Assembly (NCBI RefSeq): GCF_003259505.1
Contig: NZ_QLLK01000002.1
Coordinates: 443,387 to 507,386 of the forward strand
Length of the DNA: 64,000 nucleotides
DNA from: Algoriphagus yeomjeoni
GTDB taxonomy: Bacteria > Bacteroidota > Bacteroidia > Cytophagales > Cyclobacteriaceae
Direction of reading: 5' to 3'
This document shows, one piece after another, positions 17,188 to 26,000 of the stretch. The position numbers and the translations under genes are program-made. Position 1 is the stretch's first letter. Each line of letters starts with the position of its first letter. Under the pieces are notes generated by a model. It was not told the DNA's origin. It worked only from the letters and a program-made list of their open reading frames with translations, and ran no database searches.

Positions 17188-17637
17188 ATGGCATTAAAAA
17201 CAGGAAGTAAAGCACCGGAATTTACCTTGGCGTGTACGGGCATTAATATTCTCAATACTACCAAAGATCTGAAAGGAAAGGCATTTGTACTTTATATCTA
17301 CCCCAGAGATTTCACACGAGTATGCACAGCTGAAGCCTGTGAATTCAGAGATCAGTTTGAATCTTTTCGGGATTTGGATATTCCTGTTTTTGGAATGAGT
17401 AAGGATGATATTGAAACCCACACTAAATTTAAAAAAGAGCATAGACTTCCATTTGAGCTACTTTCTGATCCCACAGGAAAGGTGTGTAAATCCTACGATG
17501 CCTTAGTTCCACTAATTAAAATGCCCAAGCGGATCACCTATTTGATAGATAAAGAGCATAAGATTGCTGCTGTATTTTCAGATATGTTTGAGTCGAAGGG
17601 ACATATCGAGGCGATGTTAAGGAAATTACAGAAGTAG
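17188..17637 (+). CDS. bcp: Peroxiredoxin, Bcp/PrxQ type
   Basis: Thiol peroxidase that reduces hydrogen peroxide and organic hydroperoxides in the cytoplasm. From the ATG at 17188 it has 149 residues, the normal PrxQ length. An in-frame ATG at 17116 would add 24 residues that look unlike the family. It opens MALKTGSKAPEFTL, as Prx proteins do. The peroxidatic Cys46 lies in YPRDFTRVCTAEACEFRD, and the resolving Cys51 is five residues on, the PrxQ arrangement. The Arg in 'MPKRITYLIDKEHKI' is conserved. It is divergent from the DMT transporter. Confidence 0.87.
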   Translation: MALKTGSKAPEFTLACTGINILNTTKDLKGKAFVLYIYPRDFTRVCTAEACEFRDQFESFRDLDIPVFGMSKDDIETHTKFKKEHRLPFELLSDPTGKVCKSYDALVPLIKMPKRITYLIDKEHKIAAVFSDMFESKGHIEAMLRKLQK

Positions 17638-17997
17638 GTTAAATCTCCCGCCAAGACGCAAAGGCGAAAGGTTTTGATATTGCTCCCGCAAAGGCGCAGT
17701 TTTTTCCTCGCAGCGGCGAGGCGACGCAGCAGCGCAGCGTTTTATAACTTTTGAGGTGTCATTTCGAAAGAGGAACGACTGAGAAATCTCCTCGAAGATT
17801 TTATCCTTTCATTTTTGTAAATGACCGTTTTGGACTTAGACCAATTAGTTCAAGTCTTCAGACTTGGACTTTACCCATGTAAGTATCTTCACGAATGGCA
17901 TAATGTTAAAATTCATTTCGGTTTGTGAGACACAAACCGAGGCTCAAAACTAGCAGCGATGCCACATCAGACACCCAACATCGGGCATCCAACATCT
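17638..17997. other. Intergenic region with repeat-like elements
   Basis: No gene in 360 bases between the convergent bcp and lolD genes. It holds a GC-rich 'CGCCAAGACGCAAAGGCG'-like segment (17645-17667), a CGCAGCGGCGAGGCGACGCAG run near 17708-17740, and the repeat at 17758-17825. Elements of this sort are scattered through many Bacteroidota intergenic regions. Confidence 0.45.
17758..17825. repeat. MITE-like palindromic intergenic repeat, copy 2
   Basis: Begins GTCATTTCGA, contains GAGAAATCTCCTCG, and ends AAATGAC, as at 508-619 but 68 bp long, so one side of the central hairpin is missing. Non-coding. Confidence 0.5.
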
Positions 17998-18648
17998 TCA
18001 CAAAATCAACCCATCCTGCATTACCACCTTCCTATCGGCCATCTCAGCCAATTCTTCGTTGTGAGTAACAATCACGAAGGCTTGCCCCAGCTCTTTACGA
18101 AGTGTGAAAAATAACTCATGTAAGCTTTTGGCATTCTGAGTATCGAGATTCCCACTTGGCTCATCTGCAAAAACAACCGCTGGACTATTGATTAATGCCC
18201 TAGCCACAGCAACTCGCTGCTGCTCTCCTCCAGAAAGCGTGGAAGGCTTGTGATCCAATCGATGTGAAATTCCTAGCAATTCTGCCAATTCTCCGGATTT
18301 CTTGCTCAGTTTCTCTGAAGAAGCATTTCCAATCAGTCCGGGAATCATGATGTTTTCCTGAGCAGTAAATTCAGGAAGCAGGTTATGAAATTGAAAAATA
18401 AAGCCAATTCGCTCGTTTCTGAATTTTGCCAAGTCATCTCCTTTTAAGTTCAGAAGCATTTTCCCGTCCATCTCTAAAGCCCCTTGATCCGGATGATCCA
18501 AGGTCCCTAGTATATGAAGTAAAGTACTTTTACCGGCCCCAGATGAACCAACAATAGAAACAATTTCAGAAGTTAAAATTTCTAGATCTACTCCTTTTAA
18601 AACTTGTAGGCTTCCATAAGATTTATGGATTCCATTGGCTTTCAGCAT
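17998..18648 (-). CDS. lolD: ABC transporter ATPase, LolD-like
   Basis: ATP-binding subunit of a MacB/LolCDE-type transporter, most likely releasing lipoproteins from the inner membrane. The 216 residues contain Walker [10 protein letters not shown] (34-42), the Q-loop [19 protein letters not shown], the ABC signature [15 protein letters not shown], Walker [11 protein letters not shown], the D-loop LDTQNAK and the H-loop VTHNEELA. No permease gene is adjacent, which is common for lolD in Bacteroidota. The LolD assignment rests on the HNLLPEFTA segment and genome habit, and a MacB-like role cannot be excluded. Confidence 0.85.
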   Translation of the reverse strand: MLKANGIHKSYGSLQVLKGVDLEILTSEIVSIVGSSGAGKSTLLHILGTLDHPDQGALEMDGKMLLNLKGDDLAKFRNERIGFIFQFHNLLPEFTAQENIMIPGLIGNASSEKLSKKSGELAELLGISHRLDHKPSTLSGGEQQRVAVARALINSPAVVFADEPSGNLDTQNAKSLHELFFTLRKELGQAFVIVTHNEELAEMADRKVVMQDGLIL

Positions 18649-18789
18649 GCTAACATTTTTTATCCTCCCAAAAATAGGATAAATGCCTATCCCACCGGGA
18701 AATTAACGGCTTTTTTTCCCAAAAAAGGAAAAAGTCAAGTTTGATTTATCAAGTGTAAGGGGTTAACTTCGGGCAAAAATTTCCAAAGG

Positions 18790-18865
18790 ATGAAATCGAG
18801 CATGACTGAAAAGTCACAAGGGTAATTCCCCCAACCATGCAAGATTCTTCCCGATTGCTCGGGAT
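18790..18865 (-). repeat. Dispersed ~80-bp intergenic repeat, copy B
   Basis: Read on the minus strand it begins ATCCCGAGCAATCGGGA, continues GAATCTTGCA, and ends GTGACTTTTCAGTCATGCTCGATTTCAT. The last block is nearly identical to copy A1 at 49666-49745. It lies between the divergent lolD and sucC genes, within the presumed sucC promoter/leader region. Confidence 0.6.
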
Positions 18866-18892
18866 GACATTTGAGAAAAAAATCATACACAT

Positions 18893-20107
18893 ATGAATAT
18901 TCACGAATATCAGGCTAAAGAAGTATTAAAAGGTTACGGAGTTCGTATTCAGGAAGGTATAGTCGCCGACACGCCTGAAGCAGCTCATGAAGCAGCCGTT
19001 AAGTTGAACGAGCAAACCGGTACTAGCTGGTATGTGATCAAAGCTCAGATTCACGCAGGTGGTCGTGGCAAAGGTAAAGTCAACGAAACTGGTTCTAACG
19101 GAGTAGTACTTGCCAAGAAATTGGAAGACGTATCCGAGAAAGCTAAAAATATCCTGGGCGGTACATTGGTGACTCACCAGACTGGCCCGGAAGGAAAAGT
19201 TGTAAATAAGGTATTGATCGCTGAGGACGTTTACTATCCAGGTGCATCTGAGCCAAAAGAATATTACCTATCTATCTTGTTGGATAGAGCTACAGGTAGC
19301 AACGTAATCATGGCCTCTACCGAAGGTGGAATGGACATCGAGGAAGTTGCTGAGCATACTCCTGAGAAAATCATGAAAGAGTGGATCGACCCTAAAGTTG
19401 GTCTTCAGCCTTTCCAAGCAAGAAAAGTAGCTTTCGGATTGGGGCTTTCTGGAAATGCATTCAAAGAAATGGTGAAATTCATCACTGCTCTTTACAATGC
19501 TTACGAAGGAACAGATTCTTCTCAGTTTGAAATCAACCCGGTATTGAAAACGTCTGACGATAAGATCTTGGCAGTAGATGCTAAAGTGAACATCGACGAC
19601 AACGCACTTTACAGACAAAAAGGATTGGCAGCATTGAGAGATGTGGCTGAAGAAGATCCATTGGAAGTAGAAGCTGGAGAATCAGGGTTGAACTATGTGA
19701 AACTTGATGGAAACGTAGGATGCATGGTGAATGGCGCTGGTCTTGCTATGGCGACTATGGACATGATCAAATTGGTGGGTGGTGAGCCTGCTAACTTCCT
19801 AGATGTAGGAGGAGGAGCAAATGCTACTACTGTAGAGGCTGGATTCAGAATTATCCTTCAGGATCCTAATGTGAAAGCTATCTTGATCAACGTATTCGGT
19901 GGTATCGTAAGATGCGACAGAATTGCTAGCGGTGTGGTAGAAGCTTACAAATCTATCGGAGACATCAGAGTTCCGATCATTGTAAGACTTCAAGGAACCA
20001 ATGCTGCTGAAGGCGCAAAAATCATTGATGATTCAGGATTGAAAGTATTCTCTGCAATCACGCTTAAAGAAGCTGCTGACAAAGTACAGTCCGTACTTGA
20101 AGGCTAA
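18893..20107 (+). CDS. sucC: Succinyl-CoA synthetase, beta subunit
   Basis: ATP/GDP-linked subunit of the TCA-cycle succinyl-CoA synthetase. The 404 residues (E. coli 388) start with the invariant NIHEYQAKEVLKGYGV and show the ATP-grasp elements KAQIHAGGRGKGK, FEINPVLKTSDDKILAVDAKVNIDDNA and, in the C-terminal domain, ANFLDVGGGANATTVEAGFRI and NVFGGIVRCDRIASGVVEA. The alpha subunit gene sucD is not nearby, so the two subunits are unlinked here. A tRNA-Arg gene follows 38 bp after the stop with no terminator in between, so they may share a transcript. Codon use is more biased than in its neighbours, consistent with high expression. Confidence 0.96.
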   Translation: MNIHEYQAKEVLKGYGVRIQEGIVADTPEAAHEAAVKLNEQTGTSWYVIKAQIHAGGRGKGKVNETGSNGVVLAKKLEDVSEKAKNILGGTLVTHQTGPEGKVVNKVLIAEDVYYPGASEPKEYYLSILLDRATGSNVIMASTEGGMDIEEVAEHTPEKIMKEWIDPKVGLQPFQARKVAFGLGLSGNAFKEMVKFITALYNAYEGTDSSQFEINPVLKTSDDKILAVDAKVNIDDNALYRQKGLAALRDVAEEDPLEVEAGESGLNYVKLDGNVGCMVNGAGLAMATMDMIKLVGGEPANFLDVGGGANATTVEAGFRIILQDPNVKAILINVFGGIVRCDRIASGVVEAYKSIGDIRVPIIVRLQGTNAAEGAKIIDDSGLKVFSAITLKEAADKVQSVLEG

Positions 20108-20145
20108 AAATAAAATGTACTGAAGAGCAATCTTCGGTACTTTCT

Positions 20146-20219
20146 GCACTCGTAGTTCAACTGGATAGAATATCAGATTTCGGCTCTGAGGGTTGAGGGT
20201 TCGAATCCTTCCGAGTGCA
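20146..20219 (+). tRNA. tRNA-Arg (anticodon TCG)
   Basis: A 74-nt cloverleaf: acceptor GCACTCG/CGAGTGC plus discriminator A, D arm GTTC..GAAT, anticodon stem TCAGA/TCTGA with loop TTTCGGC (anticodon TCG, reads CGA and related Arg codons), 5-nt variable loop, and T arm GAGGG-TTCGAAT-CCTTC. CCA is not encoded. Confidence 0.93.
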
Positions 20220-20226
20220 CATAATT

Positions 20227-20259
20227 AAGGCTTAAACATTCGTTTAAGCCTTTTATTTT
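20227..20259 (+). terminator. Terminator after tRNA-Arg
   Basis: Perfect 11-bp stem AAGGCTTAAAC (20227-20237) with 20242-20252, 4-nt loop, followed by TTATTTT. It ends the tRNA and possibly the sucC transcript. Confidence 0.85.
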
Positions 20260-20534
20260 GACTGTTCCCTAAGTTTTTTCTCTAAGATATCTATCCTTAA
20301 ATTCGTGGTAGAACCTTTTTAACTGATCCTAGCATTTGATCTTGAAATAATAATTTAGATCCACTTTTTTTTGAACTTGCCGGACGAGCAAATCAAACTG
20401 ACCTAATTGTAATTGCATATTTGGATGGGATAGAAAGGCGTAATTGCAAATTACCCCTAGGTAATGCACTTCAAAAATTTAAACTCAAATTATACTCAGA
20501 GAGGGGGCATTTTCAGAAATTATTAACCTGTTTC
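20260..20534. other. Intergenic region
   Basis: 275 AT-rich bases between the tRNA terminator and a convergent minus-strand gene. I see no gene, repeat or clear hairpin. Confidence 0.4.
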
Positions 20535-20996
20535 CTATTCTATTCCTTCTAGGTTGAGAAGCCACGCAAGCAAACGGATCACTACGTATACAAAACTAAC
20601 CAAAGCAAAAAAGAAGGTCCACCAATATGTTCTATATATCCTCCTTGAGTTCCTGACATCGTATGTAAGCTTCTCTAATTCAAGACTTTTCTTTTCCTTT
20701 ATCTCTAATCTTTCTTTTTCTTGATTCTCGAATATAGCCGTAAACCCACCTTCAAAATAGAAGGCAGGCAAATAATCACTTGCCCAAAAAACCTCGGGAG
20801 TTGGGTCAGGCTTTGGAAATAAAAGACGTGGCCTATGGTCATTTAGGTGATGAAACATAGCAATCAAATAAGCATCAGGCTTATCAGGAAACAGAACAGC
20901 CTTCATATCTTCCACCGAACCAACATCGGAATTATTTGAAACCAATTCTTTAACTAGTAGGTCCAGGTCTGTTACGACATCGTTATTAAGTTTCAT
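20535..20996 (-). CDS. Hypothetical protein with C-terminal membrane anchor
   Basis: The 153 residues are a soluble N-terminal part (1-90), a charged, probably coiled-coil segment (about 92-112, KERLEIKEKKSLELEKL), and one strong transmembrane helix (about 123-147, WWTFFFALVSFVYVVIRLLAWLL) near the C-terminus. I do not recognise the family. The topology suggests a tail-anchored cytoplasmic protein. It follows the Kelch-like lipoprotein gene by 33 bp on the same strand, so it may be co-transcribed with it. Confidence 0.55.
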   Translation of the reverse strand: MKLNNDVVTDLDLLVKELVSNNSDVGSVEDMKAVLFPDKPDAYLIAMFHHLNDHRPRLLFPKPDPTPEVFWASDYLPAFYFEGGFTAIFENQEKERLEIKEKKSLELEKLTYDVRNSRRIYRTYWWTFFFALVSFVYVVIRLLAWLLNLEGIE

Positions 20997-21029
20997 GGGT
21001 TATACGTTTAGGTCAAATCATTTTACCCC

Positions 21030-22592
21030 CTATTTCTCTTGCTGAACGGGAATTCGAGATACCATTACCTTCCAAACTTTATTAGAAGCGCCTGATTTAC
21101 CACTACCAAAGGTGGAAGGAGAAGCTTCGTATGATTCTATACCTCCATAGATATATCCAATATGAACTGGATCTGAACTAGTGAAGGTACTTTCTCCATC
21201 GATTACATCTGTTTGCTCATCATTAATTGTCACATAGTTAGTATTGCTATTTGGGATAAATACCGCTTCAGCTCCATAAAAATAGTTGGATGGAAATACG
21301 TTGGAAAAGGTATCAAATGAACTTGCTTTAGTATTTAGATTGAATTTAGCGTAGCCCAATGTATTCGTGAATCCGGATAAATCATTATCTGCTTTCCCAT
21401 CACCTATACCACCCGGTAGAAACGTGTGAAGTTCCGATGATTGCGAATCATAAATCACAAAATCAGGACAGGAATAAATATTACAATCCTTCTGATCGTG
21501 CTGGGTGTCTATATAAAACTGATCCACTCCGTTGGGAGTGATGTAAATGGCATCGTTCCATGCAGCCACTGTTTCTCCGTATTTGAATACCCCACCCATG
21601 AGCGCAAAATTGGGAGCAAGATTACTATCCTGATCGAGGTAAAGAGATGCTACAATAGGCAAGTCTCTTCTTCTGAAAGTGGAAGTGCTATCTGCCATTT
21701 TTGGGTTATTTAGCAACACAGCTGGAGAAATATCACTAATGGTATCTGTTACTGTGGCCGTAAGTGCGAGCGAAGTGGCATCTTCTGAGAAGTTGAATTC
21801 ATAGACAGCGTTTAAATAAACCTGTGCAGTATCAAAATTATGTCCTGCCGCTAGATAAAATTGGTCATTTAGCCTTTTCAATTCCCCTCCAGTAGCCCTC
21901 AGCGTGGGATTATTTCCAAATCGAAATAGATCCTCCCATTCTGCCACTGTAAGATTCCAGTCCTGATTAGTAATTCTCATCAAGAGCGGAACATTTATTC
22001 TGGCTATCTCATCAGTAGTTGTGTAGTTTCCTGATGTTGGGGTTTCGTTTAAAGGCGGGCCGTAACCTCCAACTACATATAAGTAATCCCCGGATTGAAC
22101 AACTTGGGGGTTCGTACACATAAAGATCCTGCCGTGCTCAGCCAAGATATCTCCTACTTTTTTACAGATCTCCCTAATATCTTCAGCCTCGCCGTTTGTT
22201 CCAGCAGCCATAGAGCGAATGGTATTCAGCATATCCGAATAGTTAAGGAAAGATTGGTTGCCGGTATTGGGGTTGAACGTATAAATAAAGGAATTAAAAG
22301 ATTTGGGAGGAAAAGACTTGAGTGAATAATCCGCATTTAGATTATGTAATCCTCCCAGCGTATCATTTCCGTTCGTTCTCCCGGCAAACAATAGCCAGTC
22401 ATCGCCAATAGCCGCATGTGCAAAGGACTGTAGCCCAGGAGCTAGGTAATTTTCTGTTACAGCTTCTAAAGACAGAGAATACGTAAATTCACTGTCAGAA
22501 CTAACTGTTGACTCATTGGTTTTATCTCCACAAGAGATAAAAAGTAAAGACAATGTAAAATTTGCAAGTAGGCAAAAAGTCTTAAGTTTCAT
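21030..22592 (-). CDS. Kelch-like lipoprotein of unknown function
   Basis: The 520 residues have a lipoprotein signal (lipobox LFISC, Cys21). The body shows repeated blocks of the kind found in Kelch/galactose-oxidase beta-propellers: 'AIGDDWLLFAGRTNG', 'VVQSGDYLYVVGGYGPP', 'RLNDQFYLAAGHNFD', 'LGYAKFNLNTKA', and a final 'HIGYIYGGIESYE'. Several repeats start with a statement-like 'GD.L.V.GG' pattern. No catalytic residues are evident. It is probably exposed in the periplasm or at the surface as a binding propeller, possibly an active enzyme subunit. It may form an operon with the small anchored protein downstream. Confidence 0.6.
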   Translation of the reverse strand: MKLKTFCLLANFTLSLLFISCGDKTNESTVSSDSEFTYSLSLEAVTENYLAPGLQSFAHAAIGDDWLLFAGRTNGNDTLGGLHNLNADYSLKSFPPKSFNSFIYTFNPNTGNQSFLNYSDMLNTIRSMAAGTNGEAEDIREICKKVGDILAEHGRIFMCTNPQVVQSGDYLYVVGGYGPPLNETPTSGNYTTTDEIARINVPLLMRITNQDWNLTVAEWEDLFRFGNNPTLRATGGELKRLNDQFYLAAGHNFDTAQVYLNAVYEFNFSEDATSLALTATVTDTISDISPAVLLNNPKMADSTSTFRRRDLPIVASLYLDQDSNLAPNFALMGGVFKYGETVAAWNDAIYITPNGVDQFYIDTQHDQKDCNIYSCPDFVIYDSQSSELHTFLPGGIGDGKADNDLSGFTNTLGYAKFNLNTKASSFDTFSNVFPSNYFYGAEAVFIPNSNTNYVTINDEQTDVIDGESTFTSSDPVHIGYIYGGIESYEASPSTFGSGKSGASNKVWKVMVSRIPVQQEK

Positions 22593-23029
22593 TTCGATGA
22601 ATTTAAGGATGTGAAAATTATTTTATTAAAGCTTCAAAAATTACAACTAAGCAATTTATTCTATAGGAAAAGATCAAAAACACTTGGTATCAAAAGTTAG
22701 TAATACCCTTTCTCCTGCCTCAAATAATCCAGCGGGATATGCACTAAAAGAATGGTGCTAGAAAAAGGTAACTAATAGCCCCCAATTTGCTTTCAAGCTG
22801 GATCTTCTTTTCAATATAAAGTCGAACGTAAGTAAGGAAATAATACTTTACCAGAACATACCATGTATAGGGTATTTTGTTTATGAAACCATCCTCGATT
22901 TAAATCATCTTCAAAAGCCTGTTTTCAAAATGAATCAGAAAGACCATTCAAATCCGTAAACCGCTTAACTGTTTTAACTCCTAAATTTCTCTGATTACCC
23001 AAAATCACCTTCGATGAGCCGGTTGTACA
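22593..23029. other. Intergenic region
   Basis: 437 AT-rich bases between two minus-strand genes. No gene is supported: the open stretches on the minus strand are short and broken by stops. No repeat from the families in this window was seen. Confidence 0.4.
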
Positions 23030-26000
23030 CTAGTCAAGTACCATCACAGAAGTCCTAATAGTTCTATGCAAATTCAGATCATAATTTTTGATATGAATAA
23101 TAGCAGCATAGCTTCCATTAGAAACCTTAAGCCCATTGTAGGTCCCATCCCATACACAGCTGGATTTCAACTCATTGCTAGGAGCATCATCTTCACAATG
23201 ATAAATCAACTGCCCCCAACGGTTAAATATTTTAACTTCAATATTATCCGTTAAATTATCAGGATAAATTTCAAAAATCCGAGCTGGGTCATTGATCCAG
23301 ATAGCGTTTGGAAACCTCAATTCCGGCTCACACTTCTCTTCTACTTCAAACTCTGAAAAGAAGGTACAACCTAACATATCTAGTGCTTCCAATTGATATT
23401 GACCGGCTTCTTGCGGGATAAAAACTCGTTCATTACCGACCCTGTTCCCATTCAGCATCCAGCTTACTTCTTTAAAATTCACTCCGACTTCAATCTCCAC
23501 TTTTTCATTTCGTTCTGGGCAAAAGCTGTATAAACTGCTTAAAACTGGAGGATCTGTGAAAGATTGGCGTACCTCGAATTCTGTTCGGCCAATCAAGCAT
23601 CCATTCACATCGCTTAGCGTTACTTCGTAGTTTCCTTCTTCAGATACGATTAATTGTCTGGTATTTTCAAAAAGGGTAAGCATTTCATTTCCATCAGTGC
23701 TAACCTTAAACCAACGGATAACTAATCCATCAGAGTCCGCGACCAAGTCTACAATCGTTGAACTGTCATCGCTGCAGAAGGGTCGTAGGTCTATTTCAAC
23801 TTCGTATGGCTGGATTATTTCGGCTTCAAAACTTTTTACCGCTGGACATAAATCAGAATTCACATGTATCCCCATGACCGAATAAGACCCAGTTTGAACC
23901 AAAGCAAAACTTCCGTCTGCCTTACGTGGGACATTGCTACGATCCGGAGCAGTTAGAGTCAACACTACATCAGGCCCAATTTCCGGAAGCCAAGCGTATT
24001 CCGAACAGGCTAGAACAGTTCCTGGCACATCAAATTGCACTTCTTCCTTACCTTCGACAGTTACCAAACTGATTTGATGAGGATTCCCTTCTCTGTCAAC
24101 AAGTTCCAAAGAATAGGATCCTGGAACTGCTTCAATTATCAATTGAGGTTGAGCAAGAAAAGGCACTAGCGGCTCACTTTCTCCAGTTGTCAAATCTGTA
24201 AGAATATAAGAACCGCTCTGTTGTTCATTCCATGTCAAAGTAATTCGACCCTTCCCACTTGCTCCAATTTCGCAGGTAGCCAGCTCAGTATTTAAAGAAT
24301 AATCTAAAAACCCCGGCACCAAAGTGACCCCTGAAACTCTCTTCTCATCATTGTCAGAAACCAAAGTCCCTTGCAGGTCATTTGCATTCGTTTGGGCAAA
24401 CAGCCAGATTTGTTGATTTGACATATCCCACGAAGAAATCAAATAATTTACCTCAAAAGAGCGCTCTTCCTGAGGGCCTAACACTGGAATTTGCCAATTG
24501 GCACCTTTTAGATTCTCATTGACAGACACATTAAAAAGCGTGTTTTGCCCAAGATTTTTGATCGTGATTATAAAAATCACTTCTTCTCCTTCGTTGGTAA
24601 ATCTTTCTATACTGGAGGTGATTGATAGATCTATTTCAGGCTGAAGGCTACAGTCTTCTATGTAAACTGAAACTTCATTTCTTTCACTTTCGCATTCTCC
24701 TTCTTTCAAATGACTCACCCAAATTGAATAGTGCTTTGGGGTTGATAGATCGATCATTGGAGCACTGCTCATTGGACTAGTACTTGGGTCGTTATCTGTA
24801 AAAAATTGTAGGGTATATCCTGGCTCCGATGCCAATTCATAAGGAATCTTTTTTGCTTCCATGCAATAGGTTAAGGTACCTATCAACGGAGGTGGACTGG
24901 AAGGAATAACAGTTAGTTCTACAGGAATTCGCAATCCTGTACAGCTTCCTTGTGGCCCTTCAGAAACCCATACTTTCTCAGTGCCTACCAAAGAGGTATT
25001 GACATAGTAATTGATCAAAGGAGTACCACCAAACTCATCGACAAAGAAGTACACTTCGAACCCTTCCTGAGTAGGCATAATTAGATCAGCCAAGTCTGCT
25101 GGTGTGTCTCTGTGGCAGAATACAGGGATATTATCCAAATTTAAATCTGTATACAATTCAAAGTCTTGGCAATGACTGGCTATAAACTCTGATTTTCCTG
25201 CAATAGGAATTTCTAAAGCGCCATAGATCGCATTACCTTCACAAACCCCCTCTTTATAGCCTTTGATGAATGGAAGTCCGGAAAAAGGCTGATCCGAAAC
25301 ACTACCTATCCCAGAGATAGCCCCATTTACAGATAGTGATGACTCACAATTATCATTGGCCAAAACAAAACAGTCTTCCGTAAATTTAAGAGTGTACCTC
25401 AGTGAAGTGATGATTTCATCGTAGGTGTTGGGAACTGGAATGTCTCCCAAATCCCAGACTATGGATCCAGATACTCCCAAGTTTGGATCGAAAATTACAG
25501 TTCCAAAGCCATTTGGGGTAATTTCTGCACTAACAAATAAGGCATTATAGGGCACCGGTATCACTAGCTTGTTTTGTTCGGTTGCCTCAGTGCCTACATT
25601 TCTGATATCCACCTGAAAAGTAACCTCCTGTCCAGGTTTTACAGTAGACGAGTCGTCAACAGGGGCACCAGCTATACTTATCAGTTTGTTGTAAGCTTCT
25701 ATATCTGGTGTGTAGCTAGAGACCGAAAACGCAAAAGCATATAAAGCAAAGAGATCTTGATTGGTACCATAGCGGAATTTCACCGAAGACTGACTATTGG
25801 CAATTAGAGAGTTGTCAGGATTCGGAACCTGCCAATTGACGATATCAAGCCCCAAGTTGTTTTTTAGGTTTGGAAACCGCTGATTTTCCACAAGATCACC
25901 ACTTTTCATCAGCACGGGGGTGTAGTTAGAAGAATTAAAGAAGTTATCCGTACTATTTGCAGGGTGGCTCAAGCGGCTCCAATTGCCTTTTTGATCTTGT

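Noticed and set aside
17188..17637. Thiol peroxidase (Tpx) assignment
   Set aside because: The Cys spacing (CTAEAC, five apart) and motif YPRDFTRVCT fit PrxQ/Bcp rather than Tpx.
22593..23029. Possible small gene in the gap before the large adhesin gene
   Set aside because: Open frames are short and broken by stops; no motif was recognised.
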